From contig CM065321.1 in NCBI GenBank assembly GCA_033032175.1, positions 4,548,501-4,612,500 on the forward strand: DNA of 64,000 nt. Reading direction: 5' to 3'. The notes under the pieces were generated by a model. The model worked only from the letters and a program-made list of their open reading frames with translations. It ran no database searches and was not told the origin of the DNA. The position numbers and the translations under genes were made by a program. Origin of the DNA: Saturnia japonica. Taxonomy: Eukaryota; Arthropoda; Insecta; Lepidoptera; Saturniidae. Shown one piece after another: positions 1-12,070 of this stretch. Every line of letters begins with the position of its first letter. Position 1 is the stretch's first letter.

Positions 1-376
1 AACAGTTATATTATGTTATATAAGTGTAAAGGGTCTATAAAGTTTAACAATATCACATTTCACGCATCATTAGAAAATGTAATGTTAATATCTGAACACG
101 ATTTAAGGGCTATCGATGCCTTATAATCCTATTTTGGGTGACTTTGATAAAAGCTCAAATATATTATATTAAGTACCTAGTGGTACTACCCCGTAGCGCT
201 GCACGCGTTTATTTTCGTTTCGTAAATTTATTTTTACTCATATCCCAATAATTTTTGAAAGTAAAACTGATAAATTTTATATTTTGGGATGACTTACCCT
301 ATACCACCTGTATATTACCAGCTTATAGATTACGAATGACATATTCTTCCCGTGTACATTTTTTACAAATGAGAAA
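1..376. other. AT-rich intergenic DNA
   Basis: I see no gene or clear repeat boundary here. Short open frames on both strands look like chance. Confidence 0.5.
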
Positions 377-545
377 GTGTTAAGAATGGTTGACGAGGAA
401 AGACAGTTGTTGAGAAATATAGATAACAGAAAAGGAAAGACGATTGAACACGTGATACTTACGGCAGACAAGTTCTATAAAACAATTTTGGAGGGAAAAA
501 TTGAAGGAAAGCGAGGAAGAGGAAGACCTAGAAGAAGTTTCGTTA
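377..545 (+). pseudogene. C-terminal tail of a non-LTR reverse transcriptase (fragment)
   Basis: The frame encodes a basic stretch with RKGKTIEHVI, then EGKIEGKRGRGRPRRSF. This resembles the conserved C-terminal end of endonuclease/reverse transcriptase proteins of insect non-LTR elements (usually IGHxLR...IEGKxEGKRGRGRPR). Only about 55 residues remain; the polymerase and endonuclease domains are absent, so this is a 5'-truncated remnant. It runs directly into another dispersed repeat at about 555, which suggests either a 3' tail belonging to the same element or a later insertion. The family is inferred from the motif alone. Confidence 0.6.
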
Positions 546-554
546 TTTATGAAG

Positions 555-690
555 TGAATTATAAATATAAACTGGCAATGTGCATTTTGAGTTGTCACAA
601 AAACTACAGAGATAGTTCTAACAAAGAAGCCACCATGTTGTTGAACTCACTTGGAATATTAAAAAATATTACGAAGGTTTAAGCACATTT
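555..690 (+). repeat. Dispersed repeat, family A (copy 1)
   Basis: The motif GAAGTGAATTATAAATATA, followed by a TTTTGAG..GTCACAAAAACT block and AGTTCTAACA..GAGCCACC, recurs at 32010, 33960, 55255 and 62510 and, reversed, near 7245. Here it follows a reverse transcriptase C-terminus, so family A may be the 3' untranslated tail of that non-LTR element. Confidence 0.6.
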
Positions 691-2227
691 TTACATTTTT
701 TAAAGTTTTATTACAAAGTAAATAAAAGTAATAATATAATAAACTTTTCTTTACCTAGTAGATAATACTTCATTAGAGATGACAAGCTAAACAAGTAGCT
801 AGTAGGAATTATATCACAAACGTATGTCATGAAACACTTTTGATCCCTTAATTAATGAGTGTGTGTCGTTTAATTAAGCAATTTAACATCCCTATCATGG
901 CTCGTGATTCACCAGTTATACTGTACTGATTATAGGGATGACGATCTGAAAACGATTAATTGAAGAATCAATTTTCGGGGCAATTTATCGATTTTTAATC
1001 GATTCATAGCACTGAATCGATTCAGTGAATCGACGTTTCAAATTAGAAAATCGAGATTTGTTTTATGGATTTTAGTAAGAACTTTAGTTACATTTAGTTG
1101 AATGTACCCAAATACATGTAAATAAATGACAATTGCCCCTTAACCCCCTTAATTACTCAAAAACACACGAGATGGCTGTATTGGCCGTTTGCTCTGTTTC
1201 GTTCGCCTCTTCATAATGAATAAAAGAAAAAATAAAAAAGCTATGTTTTTAATTAGAGGTGGTCATTATTACAACAAAGAATAATTTAATGCATACAACT
1301 TAATAAATTTGTGAAATGAATTCTCTTTCACTATATCTTTCTGTCTTTTCTATAACTGATACTTTATATGGTTGTAAAAACAACTTTAATCAGTAAAAAG
1401 CGATCAAAGATTGATTATAATGGTGTTCTTTTTGTTTTCCCTAATAGATATTTATGTTTATATTCTAAATATAAACTCGAAAATCAAATCGAAATAAGAT
1501 CGATTTTTGAGAAATCAATTCATGTCTGCAGGGATAATTTCGATTTGGTTTAAAAATCGATCTTTTTTGCAATGAATTACCATCCGGCCATCCCCTGTGT
1601 ACTGTTGTGCCGCCGTCTCGCCCTCTTGTCTCACTTTGCCTCGGTTGGCCCTCGCGTTACTCGATGTTGTCAAGCTATTTGATTTACCGCTCTTACCAGG
1701 TGTACAGTGACACACCGAGGATGTACGACGAGTGACATATGTAATTATCGTTTTGAGATCTTGCTTAAATTGCTACGCCATAAAGAATGTACTTTTATTA
1801 TGAATTTCAATCCTATTTTTCAGACACCTAATAGATTGTTTGACTATGAAATTTTTATGAAATATCGCAATAACAATATAAAAACATCTAAATTAATAAA
1901 GTGGTATGGCATGAAAATTATCCACTAGTGCCTATCAGGTATAATAAATAGAAAATACTGCAATCCCGCTTCGCAGGGCGCTAAATAATAAGAATCCATG
2001 ACGTGTTTCAAAACATATTGGAATTCTATATCAAAATTAATTAAAATCCGTCCAGAAATTTTAGAGTGATTGATAGACAAACAATCAAACAAAAGGGACT
2101 TTCGCATTTATAATAAATATATATTAAATTAGACAGAAGGATCTAAAGAATATTAAAATTAAAAACTCTTTCGTAACTGAACCATTTGGCAAATAGTTCT
2201 TCTGTCTATAGGAAAAGTCAATAAGTA
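691..2227. other. Intergenic DNA with ATCGATT-rich blocks
   Basis: There is no supportable gene. Blocks at about 950-1065 and 1480-1565 are dense in ATCGATT/AATCGAT words, as seen in hAT-type MITEs such as the one at 61200, but I could not fix inverted ends or a target duplication. A more GC-rich piece at 1575-1735 is unassigned. Confidence 0.4.
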
Positions 2228-2307
2228 TCAGTTGTTTAGTTTTGTGTTGTTTATATTTTATAATAAGTATATTTTGTAATAAATGTTTATCTATAAATCC
2301 ATATACT

Positions 2308-4533
2308 ATGAATGAGTATACTATTCTGTTAATAATAGTAACATTGTTGAAAACTATAGCTATCGACGTGACTACCGACTATCCGCTGAATGTTGGCACT
2401 GTAATATTTTCTGCCGATGACTTAAAAAATAACCACTGGAGTAAATCAAAGATAGGATTATTACGCGCTCGAAGATACTTCCAAAGCTATATTCCACCCG
2501 TTAACCTTATAAATACTGTAAATGAAGACTATATCGATGCACTCATGCAATACTTCGAAGATGGTTATGCCACTATCAAAACTGAGGCAACCGATGCTGA
2601 AACCGATAGAATAATGACCGTAGCACTTTCTGATGTCATCGGAGGATATCTAAAATCTTGGGCGCTACCAATAACTAAATTCGCATTTTACGGAGGTACT
2701 GTAACCCAAACTCGCGCTGTAAGATTATTTAAATTCTATGACGAATTGAGAAATTACATGAGCACCGATGGTGGAGGCTGGACAAATCCTGATTCAAGTA
2801 TTCTTAGCTCTATAGATATTAATGTTGCAGAACCGAAGCACATGTCAAATATTAGAAGCATGTCAGATCCTTGCGACCATTTAGCTTACTTCACTAAAAC
2901 TGCTTCGGGTTTATCGATACCAATACCTCATGTAAATTGGGATAAACAGTCAAATACCATGTTTATACCACTTAAAAATCATTCACTGATTCCTCTTAGC
3001 TCACTTAATTCTTCTAGTGCACTGTTTAAATACTACGATGCCGCAAAGAATTGTATGCAAACAAACACCCAACAAGAACGTGAAAATTTCGATGAAAATT
3101 TTCAAAGCTGGCTTTTGAAGGATGTTGTTCCACATTTAAATGACGATCGCCTATATTTGGCTTTCGAAAGTATACTCTCTTTAGTGAATACATCTAAAAG
3201 TCTTTATGATACAGCTAAAGATATGAAAGAAATATTTAGTACTAATGACAGTAATTACAGAAATAAGTTCTCCATAGGTGGTATGCCCATAGATATGAGT
3301 TCGAAGAAAATTTTGATTATAACAATGATATTGTTTTTAGAAGTCGGTTGGTGTATACCAGCTTTATTGTATATTTTATGCTCAAAAAAGAAGAAAGAAA
3401 AAAGTAGTAACGTATACATGTTCATGGAACCCGAGCTCGATCGTGACAAGTATCATAAAGACAGTTTTAGGTTAGAAAAACAGGGAAACAAGAAAAAATC
3501 GGGTAGAAGAGAAATATATGAAAATCCATCTAAGGTTGAAATTAATGTGGTGAATCAAAATGATGGATGTGCTGGTTTGAAAATATTTAAAATGCCGCGG
3601 CATATTAACGTCGATGCCAAGTTTAAATCTGTATCAAAGAATTCAATAGGAACCAGCGCACAGTCATTTTACAGTTCAAAAGTGTACTCTACTGAAATAG
3701 CAAGAGTTACTTATGACACACCTACTATGGCTATGGAACCATCGTTAAAAGAGATTATAATGAATAGTACTAATGTTAACGTTGTTACGAATGAACATAA
3801 TCTATCCCATAACAATCATAGGTTATGCCTTTGCACTCCGAATCAAAGTATAGAACAATCAAGTTTTGCTAGGATCCAAGAACTTGAATCTTCTAAAACT
3901 GTCACTCTGCTCACAAAAGATAAAAATATTACCAACCAACATAGTCCTACTAATAACATTAAAACTTCAAAAGGACCCCAAAATACATCAATTGGATCTG
4001 TGAAAAGGAAAGAAGCGATATGCCCTTGCACTAACTGTCTCAAAGAAAATAAAGTAAAGACGACAGGAAAGACAGATAATCAGTCTTACAAATCATCTAA
4101 AATAATAACAAGAGCAAAATCAATAACGAAATTCACAAGCGAAACTGAGAAGCAGACGAAATTATTAAAGCGAAATACGCAAAAAATAGACGTTAATAAA
4201 GGTCAGAGCTTAAAATTAAAAGCGAGGCAACCGTATTTGGAAATAACAATAGGAAAGCCACAACAGGATATATCCGTTGATATTCGAAGCATGTCAAGAG
4301 ATGTGTCACCAAAAAATACGCGGCCTAGTAAGATTCCCAAGAGAGCGTATGTTGTAGCCACAGCAGACACTCAAACTACATCGAACACTTCCAAAAAATG
4401 TCCTGTTGATGCAAAATCTATGCCTAGAAGCTTAATACCTCAACTGAAGAAACAAATTTGCACGGTCGATGACATTGTTGTTAAAAATAGGGATCAGTCA
4501 GCTACGGAAAAAAAATTAAATGTAACGCTATAG
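2308..4533 (+). CDS. Uncharacterised single-pass type I membrane protein, intronless
   Basis: The frame has 741 codons. I take ATG 2308 as the start; the open frame extends upstream only to a non-ATG codon, and ATG 2308 places a hydrophobic signal peptide (residues about 1-19, ILLIIVTLLKTIAI) at the terminus. An ectodomain of about 315 residues follows, with few cysteines and possible N-glycosylation sites (NHS, NSS, NTS). Residues about 335-358 form one membrane segment (ILIITMILFLEVGWCIPALL) followed by a KKKKEK stop-transfer cluster. The cytoplasmic tail of about 380 residues is Lys/Ser/Thr-rich and low in complexity, with CLCTP and CPCTNC cysteine clusters. An initiator-like TCAGTT lies at 2228-2233; no good TATA box is seen. 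I recognise no domain. Its length, ordered architecture and lack of stops argue that it is real. Being intronless, it could be a retrogene, but no parent or poly-A tract is visible. Confidence 0.7.
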   Translation: MNEYTILLIIVTLLKTIAIDVTTDYPLNVGTVIFSADDLKNNHWSKSKIGLLRARRYFQSYIPPVNLINTVNEDYIDALMQYFEDGYATIKTEATDAETDRIMTVALSDVIGGYLKSWALPITKFAFYGGTVTQTRAVRLFKFYDELRNYMSTDGGGWTNPDSSILSSIDINVAEPKHMSNIRSMSDPCDHLAYFTKTASGLSIPIPHVNWDKQSNTMFIPLKNHSLIPLSSLNSSSALFKYYDAAKNCMQTNTQQERENFDENFQSWLLKDVVPHLNDDRLYLAFESILSLVNTSKSLYDTAKDMKEIFSTNDSNYRNKFSIGGMPIDMSSKKILIITMILFLEVGWCIPALLYILCSKKKKEKSSNVYMFMEPELDRDKYHKDSFRLEKQGNKKKSGRREIYENPSKVEINVVNQNDGCAGLKIFKMPRHINVDAKFKSVSKNSIGTSAQSFYSSKVYSTEIARVTYDTPTMAMEPSLKEIIMNSTNVNVVTNEHNLSHNNHRLCLCTPNQSIEQSSFARIQELESSKTVTLLTKDKNITNQHSPTNNIKTSKGPQNTSIGSVKRKEAICPCTNCLKENKVKTTGKTDNQSYKSSKIITRAKSITKFTSETEKQTKLLKRNTQKIDVNKGQSLKLKARQPYLEITIGKPQQDISVDIRSMSRDVSPKNTRPSKIPKRAYVVATADTQTTSNTSKKCPVDAKSMPRSLIPQLKKQICTVDDIVVKNRDQSATEKKLNVTL

Positions 4534-5803
4534 ATTTATAAAATATATGTAAAAAGTTTGATATATTGTATACATTACAGTATAATCGTTTTAAATACTT
4601 GTACAATATAATGAAAGAAACAGCCTGAAACGACTGTTTCAGGAGGATAACTGACTAGTTATCCCATCCATTACTATGAAATCTACTTGTAACATTGTGA
4701 GCTCATCACCGTAATGCTTTTGGGAGTAAATTAACCTTCAAAGCTTTCTTTTTCTCAAATCCTTAAAATACAAGGCATTGTATCTTTATTAAATATATAA
4801 AAGGCAATGTTTAGATTCATCATCAGCCAGCCCTAATTACTTATGACAAAAATGTGAAATTCTGGGGAGGATGTTAACTTTATGTTGTAGGCATCGTTTA
4901 ATAAGGAATTCCTCGTTATTCAATCAATCCCTAAGACCATGGTGAAATTGTATGGAAAATAAAAAATCTGATTGGAATTATTTGAAGCTTCGTGATAATA
5001 CTTTTCATCATAAGTAATGAAACATAATATACTTCAGTGTCTTTTCAAAATTTGTATCAAAAACAGTATTTTTCAAAATTCCAGATCTAATAATATACAG
5101 GGGTAATATTAAAAAAAAACTATGATTTCTAAAGTCTACGCTAGCGAAACCGCGAACGCCAATCTAGCATACCTATACTAGATTCTTATAAATAGTTATG
5201 TATATTATGTTGTTCGATTTAAATAATTTATTGTTACGAGAATTTGACACTTCAAGAAATTGACGTAGTTTAGGAGGAATTCTTTTATTTGTAAACCTAA
5301 CAAGTGCGTGTTTTTGACTTCTTCGCACTTTTGCTTCCCGCCCGGCAAAGATATATAATTGAGAAAATGCATAAGTCAAACAATCACGAAATTTGATATA
5401 CTGAAGACATATTGTGGTCATCATAATAAACATAATATTCTTTTAACTGTCATACAACCAAGAGATCGAATTGCAAACAGTACACAGCAAGTCCCAAAGG
5501 GATTCGGTCCTACGTTGGTTGTTCAATGTAATGAAGAAAGGTATTCCACATTATTACATTCGGTAGGAACGCGTACGGATGGGCACATACTAATCACTGA
5601 GGCGAATTTATTGGCTGTGATCCGGGTGAATTATGTCCGGGCCGCGTGTCGGGGCGTTTGTAGGATTCGGTTGAGTTATTGCATATTTTGTCCCGGCCAG
5701 CTCAGGTGGCCGCGGTGACAACACTAATCTATCATTATAGTCCATTTCTACTGAGTAAACTGTGCGGACGTTTGTATGATTTATTAAAACAATTTATCTT
5801 CTA
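4534..5803. other. Intergenic DNA after the membrane-protein gene
   Basis: No canonical AATAAA lies just after the stop; the tail is AT-rich with weak variants only. A GC-richer patch at 5450-5720 is open in one frame (about 119 codons) but resembles nothing I know and abuts a Helitron-like repeat, so I do not call a gene. Confidence 0.4.
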
Positions 5804-6240
5804 CTAACTGTGCCCGCGGTTGAGCTTTCGTGGTCTACAGAATACATTCGATCGGGCACACGCGCGAATCATGCTACCATCGCTCTCGGTTATTTTAAAG
5901 ACAAAAATGCTTATTGTGAGTGATCCTTCGAAAATAGACATAATATTATCTTGCTGACTATTTTTTATCAGTAGTTACAATTACTTACTAAGTAGTTACT
6001 AGTTTACAATTATCTAATACATTAATTTGATATATTATCTCATAAGGTTTACTCAGCTTAAGCCACGAAAGCGCCTGAATTGGTTCACCATGACCAGTTT
6101 TTTTTAACTGCGCGGAACCCTAATTATTTTTCTAAAATAAACGTAGCCTAAGTTATTCCTTATAACATCAACTATCTGCTAGTGAAAGTCCCTACAAAAT
6201 CGGTCTAACCGTTTCGGAGATTACTCGGAACAAATAAACA
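5804..6240 (-). mobile_element. Helitron-like non-autonomous element (decayed end)
   Basis: Read on the minus strand it ends in a GC-rich CCGCGGGCACAG block followed by TTAG (a decayed CTAG). Its body (CTCCGAAACGGTTAGACCGA, then GGTTCCGCGCAG) matches the plus-strand copy at 37620-37957. These two copies therefore lie in inverse orientation, 32 kb apart. Confidence 0.55.
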
Positions 6241-7244
6241 TATAGACAGAAAGAAAAAAAAATTGGTTTTCTTTATATGTATCGTTATATTGCATTTAGT
6301 AAAAAGCTGTTTTTTTTTTGACATTACAAACAGACACTTCAATGTTATTAATTGTATAGATGTAGATAATTTCGTCAGTGTTTCTCATCGTCTGGCCACT
6401 TCAGTAGACTAGTCTCGTAGTAAAGTTATTTACCCATTTGACTAGATGACACATAACCATTGGTTTTGAAGACTTTACAGATGTCATTGAAAATTTGAAG
6501 CAATGGTTGCTCAGTGGTAAATGTTAGAACACAACCTTGATTGACGTGTCTTTGAATCCTTACAATGAGTCTGAGCTTTCGATGAAGGAAATATAATTTT
6601 GAAACCATAGCATTGTGATAGGACATTTTCTAATGGCCACATGGCTAGCTATCATCAAGTTGAAAATCTGTCAAAAAGAAACTATATAGGTGTGTTCTGG
6701 CAACTGCACTTCAGAACCAGTTCCCCCACTAGGCTTAACGTGTTACTATCTTGGTCTACAGATTATGACCAAATGGTAAACCTAAAGAATAACAAAACCT
6801 TAACAAAATCATACACCTTTTTCGCCTTTTTCTGATCAAGAATCGAATCGGTTGATAATAGTACGTCCTTTGCGAATTCGCGCAGATGTCAGTAATTACA
6901 AGGTCAGTTAAACGTAGAGCAGTGTCCATAAATTAAGAACGACCGAGTACAATTTGTCCTTAAATCCCATGTCAATCGGGGATTATCCCTTACAATCGGT
7001 GGTAATCCCACAACAGTGCCGGACCGAGTCCGACTATTTATTGAGGGCTGGTCGCCCTACACGATCTGTCTTAAGACCATTTAGTTGTAATAGATTTGGC
7101 TTAGTTACATGTTTAGGGATTCGTGTAATTAAATGATTCTTTTTTTTTATAAATCCCATTGTTCGATATGACTTCTCCTGAGACTAAGAGAAATGCAAAT
7201 AATTACACTATCTCTCTTATACATTGATAAAAAATTATTGTCCG
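6241..7244. other. Intergenic DNA
   Basis: No gene is supported. Open frames at 6426-6626 (-), 6641-6835 (+) and 6954-7136 (+) are short and without recognisable motifs. Confidence 0.4.
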
Positions 7245-7560
7245 TAAATGTCTTCTTCTTCTGCTTCCTAACCTGGTAACTATTCATCTTCATTGAAGAC
7301 CATTACTGCCATTATCAAGTGAATTAAATGTCATGTGTTACAACGATTTCAATATTCCAACAAGATGAGTTTTGTGGGATCCCAGAATACATGCTCTTGG
7401 TTTATATTTATAAACCACTTCACTTATGCACAAAAACCAAACTGTACGAAAACCAAACGCCACCAATATTCCAAATTATAGGGTGAAAAACCTAAATAAA
7501 TGATTTAAAAATAAAATCCACAATATGCCGCTTCAAGATCCCGCCAAAAACAGTCCATAA
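7245..7560 (-). repeat. Dispersed repeat, family A (inverse copy)
   Basis: On the minus strand it carries GGCGGGATCTTGAAG near its start and, at its end, CACTTGATAATGGCAGTAAT, GGTCTTCAATGAAGATG and then a (GAA)n tail. The same order occurs on the plus strand at 33960-34225. Confidence 0.6.
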
Positions 7561-7617
7561 ATTTCGTTCACAAAAATGAATAGTTTGCAAAATTTGGTAT
7601 TAACATAAATAATAATA

Positions 7618-7815
7618 CCAGCCTGTATGTATCCCATTGCTGGGCAAAGTACTTCCTGAGGCCAGGTACGGATTTAATCACTACGTTAATCCATGACGCG
7701 AGGTATTGGCGATTTCAAACGACATTATTTATAATATTCCCACATAGGTTGTACTACTAGAACATTTCTCAGGCGTTCAAGTTTTTCACGACGTTTTCCT
7801 TAACCGCCAGCCGAT
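7618..7815 (+). repeat. SINE-like lepidopteran repeat
   Basis: The sequence starts CCAGCCTGTATGTATCCCAT, TGCTGGGCAAAG and ends with CAAGTTTTTCACGACGTTTTCCTTAACCG. I recognise this order (an introduction ending in a CACGATGTTTTCCTTCACCG-like block) as a very common short interspersed repeat of moths and butterflies. It is diverged. A second tail fragment is at 37340-37395. Confidence 0.6.
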
Positions 7816-8373
7816 ACTTTTACCAAACTCAATATAATAAATGATTTGTACATGTTGAAGCTCTATACAAAAGTATATAGATTAGATCCTTATATCCTTA
7901 AAAAACTTATGTCACATGTCACATGAATTGTTTCTCGTCTATCCCATTGTGTGCTATTGTTCAATAAGTCGTCCAAAAACGATGCTATAGTGTGGTTTTT
8001 CGATTCAGAGTTCCGTTTTCGAAATATTAAGCTTTAAAGTGTTAATTTTTGTTAAAATCAAGATCATAACTGCTTTAGACAGAGATTTCAAACTACCAAT
8101 ATCTTACTAAACAAATAAAACGGCTAAAACTGTCAGATATATTTTCCAGTAAATCACAAAAGCTCAAATGGAATAATTGTTTTGAATTAAATAACGGTAA
8201 ACAATTGAGACAACCCGGTCGGAGTTCACAACTGATTTATAGCGATAGCCCATACTGTCCCTGGATTAAAATATCCGAGAAATGTCGACTGGTAAGCGCG
8301 TGCGAAATTTATACGTTTAAACTCCACAAGCATTTCAAACAGTTAACAAGCAAAATTATTAAAAACGAATCAA

Positions 8374-8600
8374 AAAACCCGACTGCAACAAAACCACTTG
8401 TTTGTTTTTCTGTTTTTGCTCTTTATTCGATACCCGTACGTCGTACTTAAATATTATATAGCCCATGTTACTTTCATAATTAAGACCTCGTATGCTAAAA
8501 TCCATCAAGCCGTTTAGGCTACAGAGCGTGTCAAAGAAATAGACATACACACATACGCTAGAGAAACATAACCCTCCTTTTTCGCAGTCGGGTAGTAATA
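8374..8600. repeat. Short element with inverted ends ACCCGACTG
   Basis: ACCCGACTG at 8377 is matched by its complement CAGTCGGGT near 8586-8594. The interior is AT-rich, with the block CCATCAAGCCGTTTAGGCTACAG. This is a MITE-like layout common in lepidopteran genomes. I did not find target duplications. Confidence 0.45.
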
Positions 8601-9003
8601 TTGTGAATCCATACAAATATTATAAAGAGACCGTGCGAATTTTGTGATCTTATGTGTATGTGGACTATGTGGAGGTTAATCTCCGGGACCAATATACCCT
8701 ATAGCTTATTTATTAAGGACGGCTATATGCTATATATCATCACGGTAGGACTCTAAGGACCAGAGCAGTAACCACAAACGTCAGACATCTGGAAAGCTGT
8801 AGTACGGGAAGTTAGAACAACGATATACACGGATGCATTGGTTAGCGCTCGCGTGACCTACGAGAATTATTGTATACAAGAAGATATCGTAAATTTTTTT
8901 TAGATAAGTGTTAAGTATCTAAAGTATAAAACAACAAAAAAAAAATTATACAAATCTATCCATTATTTTTTGCATGAAGCGCGCACAATGGCAAACCATT
9001 CAT
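8601..9003. other. Intergenic DNA
   Basis: No gene or clear element is seen. Confidence 0.4.
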
Positions 9004-9195
9004 ATTATTTATCTATTTATTATAATATCTGTTACTAATATATTAAATTAAATTAATTAACACTGCGAATCCTATCCTAAACAGTGCCATTGAAATTAGA
9101 CCCCCAAAATATTGACATTGTCACTCAATGAAAAGTGACAGCAAGTGATATAATGTCAAATAGAAAATAGTCTATGATTAAAAAATCGCTGGTGG
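9004..9195 (+). repeat. Dispersed repeat, family B (plus copy)
   Basis: The block from ATCTGTTACTAATATATTAA through ACACTGCGAATCCTATCC to TGACAGCAAGTGATATAATG and AAATAGTCTATGATTAAAAA is found as its reverse complement at 30585-30790. The pair is 21 kb apart and inverted. No protein or known family is recognised. Confidence 0.65.
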
Positions 9196-10869
9196 AATTT
9201 CGATCATTGGGCGACCGCTAGTATAGATTTTTGAACTCTGACAGTCTTACTTGTCGCACAAAAGTCAGTCCTGTGCGGGGATCTAAACTGAGATCTTCAC
9301 TGATACCCTAACATACTAGTATTAAGAGGAGATATTAAGGTCAAACGCTAAAACCTATTTCTTTTTAATGAAACAGCTATCTAATAATTATTTTTCTGGA
9401 TGTTTAAAATTAATCGACTTTTTGACTACCATAGTATAAGCTACATTTCGTTTTAAATAAAATGGCCACGTTTTGCAATTCCCTTGAACATTAATGTTTT
9501 TGCAAATGTACTCACCGTCATCCAATTTTATCTTTTCAATAATTTTAATCATCTCCAAATAAATTTATATAGCATATAAATGAAGTAGATATTACCGCAA
9601 TGACTTTATGCTCGTTTGCATAAACTTTGCACGACCAAAAAAAGATTAATGACTATATGAGCGTCATCGTCTTTATCTAAAACGAAAAAAAAAACTTTAT
9701 AAATGTCTCCGTTGACAAGCTGGCAATTGCTTAAAACCACCCCGACATTGTCGCCGACTTGTAAAGCTATAATTTAAGCAATCTCTCCCCCTGTTTGCTG
9801 TGAAACCCAAGATTTTACCGCAGATACCCATTCGTAACCCCTTATCTTTCAGAGTGACGTAGATTAGATTACTACTGGATAGGATTAATATATGAAAACT
9901 ATGTAAAAAAATTGCATACTTTGATTACCTATTTCCACACATTTTAGAATACTACAGGATATAAAAAGTGTTAAAATTACAAACTGTACAAAATGCGTCA
10001 TAAACCTGTGTATTATGCATATTTTTACCTTTTTAGCTCACTTGCGCTATTGGAACAATTGTTGCAGTCCTCGTAGGTAATTTTTTTTATTCCTTAACTA
10101 TCTATTATAAAAACTATCTATCTAAAAAAGACGCAGTTTTTCTATAATCATATACGTAGTTGTTGAAATAAAAGTATTACAGTAAGTTCACGTATCCAAT
10201 TATAAAACATTATTACAATTTTTAAAGTAGGTATATTAACACTGCGTTGTTTCTTGTTATGTTATTGTCAGTATATATTTTGATTTAAATAAAATCAACA
10301 TTATATTAATTATATTACTCTATTCTCGGCAATCTGACTAAACTGCATATTCTCATATATGCCAGAGTTCAGTCATTATCAACCAGTTTATAGAGTAGAG
10401 TTTCAATCTACAAATGCCATGACTGTGATTAACTATTTGACTAGCCCATTACGTTTCGTTTTGAATACCTAGATCTCAACAATGTATGTAATTCGAAAAT
10501 CATAAAATAAACTTTTTTCTTTCAAAATATTGTCTATCCAGCACCATCGAATCTAAGTTATCTAACGAAAACTTTACGGCTTATAAGACGCTGTGACACC
10601 GCCTGCAACGTTGCGACGCGTCGCCAAGCCGAGTGTTGGCAAATAACTAGCTGCCTTTAATTAAGGTGGAAAGGTATGTTGCAATGGCGCAATCTATAAT
10701 TAGCTCCCAAGAGACCTTAGATTTAGAGACCATTATATATTAAAATACCAACAACTTTGAAATTAATCTTTTATACTCTTCAAATCTATTCTATCTTTCT
10801 TTTGGTTGGATTTCTGGGCGATAGGATCAAAATCCATAACTGTAACCAAGTAACAGCTCTTTCCTTTCG
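9196..10869. other. Intergenic DNA
   Basis: This is AT-rich DNA without a supportable gene or element boundary on either strand. Confidence 0.4.
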
Positions 10870-10990
10870 GAATCAACCAGTGTAGGTACATCCAGCTTCC
10901 AAGAGGCTTGCAGGCTGGCATGATAGGAACGACCGTCTATGGATTCTAGATTTCTCGGTCGTCGCCGTTGTTTTTGAATGTCACTGTGCA
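10870..10990 (+). repeat. Dispersed repeat, family C (copy 1)
   Basis: GAGGCTTGCAGGCTGGCATG, then TAGATTTCTCGGTCGTCGCC. The same order is present at 31500-31610 and partly at 32690-32745, giving a third family of unknown class. Confidence 0.5.
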
Positions 10991-11112
10991 TACAATATGG
11001 CAAAAAGTCTTCATATAACAGTACCAAGAAAAATTAATTGTCTAATGAAAATTCGAATACGAAATACATTTTACACATGACATGAAACAAAAAGTCTGAC
11101 CATAATTAATAA

Positions 11113-11395
11113 TCTATACCAATGTTATAAAGAGGAAAGATTTGATTTTTTGTTTGTTTTTTTTTTGTAATTGATAAACTCAAAAACTACCGAACGGATT
11201 TTAAAAATTATTTCACCCATATACAGTTACAGTATCAGCGAGTAACATAGGCTATATTATAATTTGAAAAAATTAATTTATTTTGCATAAAAATGTCAAT
11301 AGTTTTACACAAAGTATAAAAAATTGCACAAACGGGTGCATTGGTAATGTTTGTCGTATAAAATTAACACGGGTGAAACCGTGAGGTACAGCTAG
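11113..11395 (+). mobile_element. Helitron-like non-autonomous element (Lep1-type)
   Basis: It begins TCTATACCAATGTTATAAAG after an A and ends CACGGGTGAAACCGTG, GGTACAG, CTAG, followed by T. The terminal palindrome (CACGG-GTGAAA-CCGTG) a few bases before CTAG, and insertion between A and T, are hallmarks of Helitrons. The element is 283 bp with no coding capacity. Related copies are at 29207, 34556 and (inverse) 12871. Confidence 0.7.
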
Positions 11396-11850
11396 TAACA
11401 TTAATAAATCATAGAAACAAAGGAATTTTCATCGACAAACACTTAGAGGCAACGAAACGTAATCATTCCCGTGCAAACATCTCAAGGAATTCCACTATTT
11501 ATCGAGCGTGATGTCAACTAACTAAATAAGCACGGAATTTTAGCTAACCACCCGCCCAATTTACTCTGAACCTCGACGCTACCAGTCAACTTATCTCAAA
11601 TTCAACTACAGTGTGCTTGATGGGGAAGCAGGGAAGGTCACGAAACAGTTGTCGTGACAAATTACACGGTAGGGGAGTTAAACAAATTAATCTCAGCGTC
11701 CAATTTAGTGGAAAACAATGCCAGAGTGAATGTGGGCGGAATTAGTTTCTTTTATTATTGCTAACGGAGAAGCTTACACATTTTTATGAGGTAGGTGCGA
11801 CAATAGTAAATCAGGAGATACATAAAAATACTGGAGAAATTTATAGACAA

Positions 11851-12070
11851 CTAGCCGTGCCCGCGGCTGCGCTCGCGTGGGCTACAGAATGCCGTCGCCG
11901 TCGGTCGGTTACATGCGCGCATCGAGCTACCCCCGTTCCTGGTTATTTTAAAGACAAAAATGCTTATTGTGGTTAATGCTTAGAAGATATTATATGCTCT
12001 CGTTGAGTTTTTTGTAGGTCTTTTTAAAGATTTATAATTATATACTACACATTAATTTGACAGTGTGCAG
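11851..12070 (-). mobile_element. Helitron-like element, CCGCGGGCACGG-CTAG type
   Basis: On the minus strand it ends CGCAGCCGCGGGCACGGCTAG. Its body (TTTTAAAGACAAAAATGCTT on plus) is shared with the copy at 5804-6240. The opposite end is not resolved. Confidence 0.55.

Noticed and set aside
2242..2307. A 22-codon N-terminal extension of the membrane protein
   Set aside because: It begins at a non-ATG codon; ATG 2308 gives a proper signal peptide.
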